The notes under the pieces are model-generated. The model saw only the letters and a list, made by a program, of their open reading frames with translations. It searched no databases and was not told the DNA's origin. From an uncultured beta proteobacterium (lineage in GTDB: Bacteria; Pseudomonadota; Gammaproteobacteria; Burkholderiales; Rhodocyclaceae), in contig CAIVZW010000629.1 of NCBI GenBank assembly GCA_903910495.1, positions 1-7,073 of the forward strand: a stretch of DNA of 7,073 bases, written 5' to 3'. Positions 1 to 4,591 of this stretch are shown piece after piece; the stretch's first letter is position 1; each line of letters opens with the position of its first letter. The position numbers were made by a program, and so were the translations under genes.

Positions 1-573
1 TCCGGCCAGCGGAACCCGCAGCACCACCGCCCAATTGATGTTGCCGCTGAGCCGATGGAGCACCGGAAAGGCGATCTTGAGCAGCGCACCGGCGGGCTGC
101 GCCTGCACCCGGGCAACGCTCGCCTGCACCTGCATCATGGCCGCAACGACCTGCTGTTCGGCATCCTCGGCGGGGGCTGCGGCTGCACTGCCGACCAGCA
201 TTTCGCCACGCACGTTGGTGAGCGTGAGCGTGGCGCCCGCCAGCGCCAGTTTCTGGTTTCTCAGAAAAAGGAGCAGATCCGTTTCCCGCCCGGCAGAGTT
301 CGCCAGGGTACTGGCCGTCGCCGGGTTGCTCGCCAGCGACCCGGCCTGCGCCAGCAGGGAAGCTAACTTGACTTCGATTTCACGGCGCTCGAATTTTGCC
401 CGCACCTCGAGCTCGGCGTGGGTGCTGTCGATGATCTGCTGACGCACCATGACAAATGACGCCGAGGCGATAAGCGCCCCGGCCACCAGCACAGCGAAGA
501 TCAGCATCAGCTCGATGCGGCCCTGCGCATCGAGCCGATTGACATACCCGGACAGTGTGTTAAGCAAGCGCAC
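1..573 (-). CDS. Membrane-anchored sensor protein, N-terminal part (runs off the left edge)
   Basis: An open frame of 191 codons, uninterrupted to the window edge, was read by hand. It begins at a GTG (573-571) preceded by AAGGAG with 6 nt spacing, and it overlaps the end of the GGDEF-EAL gene by 14 nt in another frame. The start reads [20 protein letters not shown]. Residues about 22-44 ([20 protein letters not shown]) form one clear membrane helix. The following ~145 residues look extracytoplasmic: a helical stretch (about 46-80), then an alternating strand/helix region with '[14 protein letters not shown]' and '[26 protein letters not shown]', which resembles a Cache-type ligand-binding domain. 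This architecture is typical of the sensor half of histidine kinases, diguanylate cyclases or chemoreceptors. The output domain lies outside the window, so the activity cannot be assigned. As the last visible gene of the receiver/GGDEF-EAL operon it could be the partner kinase, which is inference. Confidence 0.8.
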   Translation of the reverse strand, partial: MRLLNTLSGYVNRLDAQGRIELMLIFAVLVAGALIASASFVMVRQQIIDSTHAELEVRAKFERREIEVKLASLLAQAGSLASNPATASTLANSAGRETDLLLFLRNQKLALAGATLTLTNVRGEMLVGSAAAAPAEDAEQQVVAAMMQVQASVARVQAQPAGALLKIAFPVLHRLSGNINWAVVLRVPLAG

Positions 574-2884
574 GGCGTACTCCTTCAAGGGTTTCAGGCG
601 CGTTGCTCGCGGGGGGAAGCGCCGCGCCCTGCTCTCCTGTGGCCGCCGCACGGGGGCCGGAACGCGCTCGCCCGAGCGCCCATTCGAGGAAAACGTCCGG
701 CCGCATCGGGCGCCCGATAAGATAGCCCTGAATCAGGTGGCAGCCTTGGGCGTGAAGCTGTTGCAACTGCTCCAGGGTTTCCACGCCTTCGGCAATGACT
801 TCCAGCCCCATGGCCACCCCCATGCCGACAATGCACGAACTGATGGCTTGCGCACCGCTGTCGGTTTCAAGATCACGCACGAAACTCTGGTCGATCTTCA
901 GCCGGTCAATGGGCAGATGCTTGAGCCGTGAGAGGCTGGAATAGCCGGTGCCAAAATCGTCAATGGCGATCTTGACGCCTAGCGCGCGCAGCGGAGCGAG
1001 GGGGCACGCTTCCGCTTCATGGTGCTTCATGACTTCGCTCTCGGTCACTTCCAGTTCGAGCCGAGCGGGGATGATTCCTGTTTCCTTCAGCACCGACGCC
1101 AGCGTGGCTTCAAGCGCATTGTTGCGCAACTGACGCGGAGAAACATTGACGGACAGGGTAATATGGTCCAGACCCTGCGCTTTCCAGGTCTGCAACTGCT
1201 GGCATGCATTTTTCAGGACCCAGTCACCGATCGCCACGATGGCGCCATTCTTTTCGGCCAGCGGGATAAAGCGGTCCGGCGCAATCTCGCCCAGGGTCGG
1301 ATGCCGCCAACGCAGCAGCGCTTCACAGCCGAGTAGCGTGGTCTGGCCATTGCTGGCCACCTGGGGCTGATACACAAGATAGAGTTCCTGACGTTCGAGG
1401 GCATGCCAGATCTCGGACCCGAGAGTGATCTTTTCCGCCGAGGGCGGCGCCCCAATGGCCGATTCAAACAGGCAGAAGTGGTTTCCGCCGGCCTCTTTTG
1501 CGGCATACATGGCGAGGTCGGCGTGCTTGAGCAGGGCAGCCATCTCCTGACCATCCTGTGGATAGCGCGCACCGCCGATGCTGGCGCCGATCAGTAGCTC
1601 GTGCTCTCCCGCAACGAAGGGCGCGGAGAGAACCTCAATCGCTTTTCCGGCGATTCGGGACAGATCCGCATCGAGGCCCGAGCCGAGGGCCAGGATCACG
1701 AATTCATCACCCCCGACGCGCGCTACCGTATCCCCTTCGCGCACGGCCGCCCTCAGGCGTCCGGCGACCTGCTGGAGAACGATGTCGCCAATGCCATGAC
1801 CGAGACGGTCGTTGATCGGCTTGAAGCGGTCAAGATCGATGTACAGCACGCTCACGCACGAACCGTCGCGCCGCGCTGCCGCCAACGCCTGCTCGGCGCG
1901 ATCATCAAGCAGGCGCCGGTTGGGTAGAGCAGTCAGCGTATCGTGATTGGCCAGATCGGAGAGCTTTCTTTCGGCTTCGATGAGACGGGCAAGATCGGAA
2001 AATACGGCAATGAAAGAGAGCGTGGCGCCACTGTCATCCCTGACCGCGCTAACGGTGACCCACTGCGGGTAGAGTTGCCCGTTCTTCTTGCGGTTGATCA
2101 TCTCACCGCTCCAGCTGCCCGTGTCCAGGATGCTTGCCCAGAAGGCGCGGTAGAACTCGGACCCGTGACAACCCGAGGAGAGCAGGCGTGGATTCTGGCC
2201 CGTGACTTCGTCCTGCGTGTAGCCGGTGATGCGGGTGAAGGCCGGATTGACGGCGATGATCTGGCCTTCGATATCCGTAATCAAGATGCCTTCATGCGCA
2301 CTGCGGAAGACCATGGAGGACATCTGCGACTCGAATTCGGCATTGCGCTTGAGCGACGAGTCACGCATGATCCAGTAGAGGCGTAATTCTCCGGTACTGA
2401 GCACCGGCATCAGCCAGGCGTCAAGCATCACGGTCTGCGCCGGATCGCCGTTGATATAGATAACGAATTCGGCGTGCTCGACCCGGCGCCCGGGGCCTTC
2501 CGTGCCGGCTCTGGCAAGCATTTCTTCGAAACGCGCCCGGTGGTACGGCGCCAACAATTGCCGGAGCGACCGGCCACACAGGGTGGCACCGTTGAGCATC
2601 AGCTTTTCATCGGCACTGAGGCTGGCGTGCCGGATAAGCCCCTGGGCATCGGTCACGACATAGAAATCACTGGCGCAGTGGATCAGATTCTCCAGGATGT
2701 CCTTGCTCTCTAGCAGATGCTCATGCGACTCCTGCAGGTGCTGGTGGTGCTGTTCAAGGTCGGCGTGCCGGTCAAGCAGTATCTGCAGGTCTTCGGCGTA
2801 GCGGTAGAGTTGCGAGTGCAGCGTGGCTTCATGGCTCGCACCGGCCACACGAACAGGGTTGATGGGCTTGCTGTTATCGATCAT
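560..2884 (-). CDS. PAS-PAS-GGDEF-EAL cyclic-di-GMP synthase/phosphodiesterase
   Basis: A 774-residue cytoplasmic protein with no membrane segment. Domains in order: coiled coil with leucines every seven residues (L36, L43, L50, L57, L64); PAS-like domain (about 63-180); typical PAS domain (about 190-305, 'VNPAFTRITGY'); GGDEF domain (about 308-475); EAL domain (about 490-738); low-complexity Ala/Gly/Pro tail. The GGDEF active-site motif is intact (391-395), and an RxxD inhibitory site (R382-D385) sits five residues before it, so product-inhibited c-di-GMP synthesis is possible. EAL residues also look intact: E521-A-L, N580, E612, D642-D643 in DDFGTGYSS, K663, D665, E699 and Q719. Both opposing activities therefore seem possible; which dominates cannot be read from sequence. 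The ATG overlaps the preceding receiver's stop as ATGA and has no good Shine-Dalgarno, which suggests translational coupling. The protein has no receiver of its own, so the two co-transcribed receivers are candidate partners. Confidence 0.95.
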   Translation of the reverse strand: MIDNSKPINPVRVAGASHEATLHSQLYRYAEDLQILLDRHADLEQHHQHLQESHEHLLESKDILENLIHCASDFYVVTDAQGLIRHASLSADEKLMLNGATLCGRSLRQLLAPYHRARFEEMLARAGTEGPGRRVEHAEFVIYINGDPAQTVMLDAWLMPVLSTGELRLYWIMRDSSLKRNAEFESQMSSMVFRSAHEGILITDIEGQIIAVNPAFTRITGYTQDEVTGQNPRLLSSGCHGSEFYRAFWASILDTGSWSGEMINRKKNGQLYPQWVTVSAVRDDSGATLSFIAVFSDLARLIEAERKLSDLANHDTLTALPNRRLLDDRAEQALAAARRDGSCVSVLYIDLDRFKPINDRLGHGIGDIVLQQVAGRLRAAVREGDTVARVGGDEFVILALGSGLDADLSRIAGKAIEVLSAPFVAGEHELLIGASIGGARYPQDGQEMAALLKHADLAMYAAKEAGGNHFCLFESAIGAPPSAEKITLGSEIWHALERQELYLVYQPQVASNGQTTLLGCEALLRWRHPTLGEIAPDRFIPLAEKNGAIVAIGDWVLKNACQQLQTWKAQGLDHITLSVNVSPRQLRNNALEATLASVLKETGIIPARLELEVTESEVMKHHEAEACPLAPLRALGVKIAIDDFGTGYSSLSRLKHLPIDRLKIDQSFVRDLETDSGAQAISSCIVGMGVAMGLEVIAEGVETLEQLQQLHAQGCHLIQGYLIGRPMRPDVFLEWALGRARSGPRAAATGEQGAALPPASNAPETLEGVRRALA
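580..585 (-). promoter_or_regulatory. Ribosome binding site for the GTG-started membrane sensor gene
   Basis: AAGGAG lies 6 nt upstream of the GTG at 573-571, inside the last codons of the GGDEF-EAL gene. It decides the choice of this non-ATG start, because the next in-frame ATG (residue 23) would fall inside the membrane helix. Confidence 0.75.
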
Positions 2885-3243
2885 TTCAGTTTTTCACGCA
2901 CCCAGTTGACCACCTGCAACGGGCTGAATGGCTTGATGAAATAGGCATCCGCTCCGCGTTTCTGTCCGATCTCGTAGTCGGCAGACTGCCCGCGGGCGGT
3001 GATCATGGCCACCAGCGTGTCGCTCAACTCCGGATCACCCTTGATGGTATCGAGTACCTGCAAGCCGTCCAGTTCGCCTGGCATCATGATGTCGAGCAGA
3101 ACCACTTCCGGATGCTGCCGCCGGATGATCTCGAGCGCCGTTAGCCCGTCTTCCGCTTCGAGAACTTCATACGCCTTCCCGAGCGTGATGCTGAGCAGAC
3201 GGCGGATGTCGGAATGATCGTCAACAATAAGAATCTTGACCAT
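2881..3243 (-). CDS. Stand-alone CheY-like receiver (downstream copy, receiver 1)
   Basis: A 120-residue single-domain response regulator with no output domain. Acidic pocket D8-D9, phosphoacceptor D51 in 'LLDIMMPG', switch threonine T82 and lysine K104 in 'FIKPF' are all present, so it should be phosphorylatable. The length is normal for a lone receiver. The TGA stop overlaps the ATG of the GGDEF-EAL gene (ATGA), so production of the two is probably coupled. The SD (GGAG, 9 nt before the ATG) lies inside the last codons of the other receiver gene, only 3 nt upstream. It is 105/120 identical (hand count) to the neighbouring receiver, its tandem duplicate. This copy keeps the conserved proline after the phosphoacceptor loop (P55) and the original stop. 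A likely role is passing a phosphate-dependent signal to the adjacent c-di-GMP enzyme or acting in a phosphorelay; both are inference. Confidence 0.95.
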   Translation of the reverse strand: MVKILIVDDHSDIRRLLSITLGKAYEVLEAEDGLTALEIIRRQHPEVVLLDIMMPGELDGLQVLDTIKGDPELSDTLVAMITARGQSADYEIGQKRGADAYFIKPFSPLQVVNWVREKLK

Positions 3244-3246
3244 GCG

Positions 3247-3642
3247 TCACGGCTCCAGTGAATAAGAACTGAGAAATCCTGATTTCAGTTTTTCACGCAC
3301 CCAGCTGAACACCTGCAAGGGGCTGAACGGCTTGATGAAATAGGCATCCGCTCCGCGTTTCAGTCCGATCTCGTAGTCGGCAGACTGCCCGCGGGCGGTG
3401 ATCATGGCCACCAGCGTGTCCTTCAATGCCGGATCACTCTTGATGGCATCGAGTACCTGCAAGCCGCCCGGCTCTCCAGACATCATGATGTCGAGCAGAA
3501 CCACTTCCGGATGCTGCCGCCGGATGACCTCGAGCGCCGTCAGACTGTCTTCCGCTTCGAGAACTTCATACGCCTTCCCGAACGTGATGTTGAGCAGACG
3601 GCGGATGTCGGAATGATCGTCAACAATAAGAATCTTAATCAT
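3247..3642 (-). CDS. Stand-alone CheY-like receiver with duplication-derived C-terminal tail (upstream copy, receiver 2)
   Basis: A 131-residue single-domain response regulator and first gene of the minus-strand operon. D8-D9, D51, T82 and K104 are retained, so phosphorylation chemistry looks intact. The conserved proline of the 'DxxMPG' loop is serine here (S55). Compared with receiver 1 there are 15 substitutions in 120 positions, seven of them between residues 55 and 74 (55, 58, 59, 66, 69, 72, 74). The segment 75-111, including 'MITARGQSADYEIG' and 'FIKPFSPLQV', differs only at residue 94. After K120 the stop found in receiver 1 is missing and translation continues for 11 residues (SGFLSSYSLEP) into what was the leader of the ancestral gene. 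The tail codons also carry the SD of receiver 1, which starts 3 nt after this gene's stop. Its own SD is weaker (AGAG where receiver 1 has GGAG). I chose the ATG at 3642 by homology to receiver 1. Confidence 0.93.
   Translation of the reverse strand: MIKILIVDDHSDIRRLLNITFGKAYEVLEAEDSLTALEVIRRQHPEVVLLDIMMSGEPGGLQVLDAIKSDPALKDTLVAMITARGQSADYEIGLKRGADAYFIKPFSPLQVFSWVREKLKSGFLSSYSLEP
3253..3256 (-). promoter_or_regulatory. Shine-Dalgarno of receiver 1, embedded in receiver 2 tail codons
   Basis: GGAG lies 9 nt upstream of the ATG at 3243 and is translated as part of the 'LEP' end of receiver 2. The equivalent site before receiver 2 (3652-3655) reads AGAG, one base weaker. The overlap makes translation of receiver 1 depend on, or compete with, ribosomes finishing receiver 2. 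Confidence 0.6.
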
Positions 3643-3742
3643 GCGTCACGGCTCTGGTGAAAGGGCTGAGAAATTCTGAGCGCAGGCCTGAGGAAAGTGC
3701 ATAATCTGACAAAAAACCCTGAAAAGTAACATAGCATAATAT

Positions 3743-3773
3743 AGTATAAACAATTTTTTATCGTTTCTTGCAA
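3743..3773 (-). promoter_or_regulatory. Candidate sigma70-type promoter for the receiver/GGDEF-EAL operon
   Basis: On the minus strand TTGCAA (3773-3768) resembles a -35 box. It is followed either by TTTATA after 17 nt (3750-3745) or by TATACT after 19 nt (3748-3743). A further -10-like TATTAT lies at 3741-3736. Transcripts would have a leader of roughly 90-100 nt before the receiver 2 ATG. AT-rich DNA gives many -10-like matches, so the exact boxes are uncertain. Confidence 0.4.
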
Positions 3774-3778
3774 TCGCC

Positions 3779-3792
3779 CTGCCTGCAGGCAG
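3779..3792. promoter_or_regulatory. Perfect 14-bp palindrome, possible operator
   Basis: CTGCCTG/CAGGCAG is a perfect dyad with no spacer. It sits 5 bp upstream of the candidate -35 box of the minus-strand operon, a usual position for an activator or repressor of that promoter. No known operator was recognised. Confidence 0.4.
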
Positions 3793-3813
3793 ATCAATTG
3801 GATGTCGCCGGAA

Positions 3814-3823
3814 TGGCCGGCCA
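3814..3823. promoter_or_regulatory. 10-bp palindrome in the divergent region
   Basis: TGGCCGGCCA is a perfect dyad centred 33 bp from the centre of the 14-bp palindrome at 3779-3792. Short GC-rich palindromes can arise by chance in such DNA; it is listed because it belongs to a cluster of three. Confidence 0.25.
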
Positions 3824-3832
3824 GATTTGGCT

Positions 3833-3845
3833 GTCTGGGCCAGAC
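3833..3845. promoter_or_regulatory. Inverted repeat GTCTGG-G-CCAGAC, possible operator
   Basis: Two perfect 6-bp arms flank one central base. Outer TGGC (3828-3831) and GCCA (3852-3855) could extend it imperfectly. It lies about 95 bp upstream of the HTH-receiver start and is a candidate binding site for that protein or for another regulator of the divergent region. Confidence 0.35.
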
Positions 3846-3938
3846 GAATTTGCCAGATGTGCAATTTACCGACTTAGCGAGTAATATAACAATATTGATT
3901 TTTCTGAATAACCCAAGACTAGGTGTGAGCAAATTCCC

Positions 3939-4574
3939 ATGATTGAAAAAGACGAACAAGCGCTGAACAAAGTCGGGGATGAGTACATCACGACCCGCCA
4001 GGCGGCAGAAAAGCTCGGCCTTTCCCTCGGCACGGTGCAGCAGATGGTTGAAAGTGGCACGCTGGCGGCGTGGAAGACCGACGGCGGGCACCGCCGGGTG
4101 AGCATGGCTTCGGTCAACGAGCACCTTGCGCGAAGGAGTGGCATGGCGTCGTTGCCGCGAACGCGAAGCAGCGAGTTCTCGGTGCTGATCGCCGAAGATG
4201 ACACCAACCTGCAAACGCTCTACAGAATGACTTTGGCCAGTTGGAACTTGCCCATTACAATCAATATCGTTGACAACGGATATGAAGGTCTGGTGCAAAT
4301 CGGCCTGCAAGCGCCCGCGGTGCTGATTCTCGATCTGAGCATGCCGAAGATTGATGGATTCGAGATGATCCGTACGCTGCGTGCCAATCCTGCATTGTCG
4401 ACGATGGACATCATCGTGGTCACCGGGATGAGCCCCGATATCATTGAGCAGCGCGGCGGCCTGCCCTTGGGTACGACGATCTTCGGGAAGCCGATTCCTT
4501 TCCACCAGTTGCAGGGCTATCTGCAGGCCAAACTGGCACAGCACCAGCGCAGCATGACGGGGAGCAGCAGCTAG
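3939..4574 (+). CDS. Excisionase/MerR-like HTH fused to a C-terminal receiver: DNA-binding response regulator
   Basis: A 211-residue soluble protein. Residues about 16-64 (YITTRQAAEKLGLSLGTVQQ, then the wing 'WKTDGGHRRV') form an excisionase-type winged HTH of the MerR-related HTH_17 class. A short linker with R/S residues (66-78) leads to a receiver domain (about 80-200) with acidic residues E86-D87-D88, phosphoacceptor D132 in 'LILDLSMP', T162 and K184 in 'FGKP', all intact. The order is reversed from OmpR or NarL types, where the receiver comes first. An in-frame TAA at 3909 with no start codon between it and 3939 fixes the ATG as the first possible start; the SD is weak. It is divergent from the receiver/GGDEF-EAL operon and probably binds the shared intergenic region (inference). 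It is not taken as a phage excisionase: no integrase or att site is visible. Its 3' end is 17 bp from that of the convergent kinase-like gene, with no hairpin terminator between. Confidence 0.93.
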   Translation: MIEKDEQALNKVGDEYITTRQAAEKLGLSLGTVQQMVESGTLAAWKTDGGHRRVSMASVNEHLARRSGMASLPRTRSSEFSVLIAEDDTNLQTLYRMTLASWNLPITINIVDNGYEGLVQIGLQAPAVLILDLSMPKIDGFEMIRTLRANPALSTMDIIVVTGMSPDIIEQRGGLPLGTTIFGKPIPFHQLQGYLQAKLAQHQRSMTGSSS

Positions 4575-4591
4575 GCCAGCGCTCAGCGTAC

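Larger units (their letters stand above)
2883..3678 (-). repeat. Tandem gene duplication, two units with 399-bp period
   Basis: The two receiver genes align without gaps at an offset of exactly 399 bp: unit 1 about 2883-3281, unit 2 about 3282-3678. Within the 360 coding bases I count 25 differences by hand, about 93% identity. Homology continues upstream of both start codons: 'GCCGTGACGC' before each ATG, and further up 'ATTTCTCAG' in both. A 2-nt length difference occurs in this leader. It stops at the end of the receiver coding sequence on one side and near 3678 on the other. No inverted repeats, target-site duplication or transposase are seen, so this looks like a simple unequal or illegitimate duplication rather than an insertion. 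Confidence 0.93.
3643..3938. promoter_or_regulatory. Divergent intergenic regulatory region
   Basis: The 296 bp between the starts of receiver 2 (minus) and the HTH-receiver gene (plus) hold no convincing gene. The stretch 3710-3770 is sharply AT-rich against a GC-rich background and probably holds the minus-strand operon promoter. The stretch 3779-3860 is GC-rich with three palindromes and several GCCAGA-like repeats. A second AT-rich stretch at 3881-3905, containing the -10-like TATAAC (3885-3890), is the best place for the plus-strand promoter, though I find no good -35 at normal spacing. The plus gene has only a weak SD (GAG at 3927-3929, 9 nt before ATG). Confidence 0.7.

Noticed and set aside
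35..442. Plus-strand open frames at 35-442 and 449-931
   Set aside because: They are Ala/Arg/Ser-rich antisense shadows of the membrane sensor and GGDEF-EAL genes, whose minus-strand frames have domain matches and proper ribosome binding sites.
3247..3642. Receiver 2 as a pseudogene
   Set aside because: Despite S55 and the extra tail, the frame is open and all phosphorylation-site residues are kept, so loss of function cannot be claimed.
3837..3855. Sigma54 (-24/-12) promoter for the HTH-receiver gene
   Set aside because: GG and GC elements are present but 12 nt apart instead of 10, and the flanking bases do not match the consensus.
3939..4140. Phage excisionase or mobile-element marker
   Set aside because: The HTH resembles excisionases, but it is fused to an intact receiver and there is no integrase, att-like repeat or transposase nearby.
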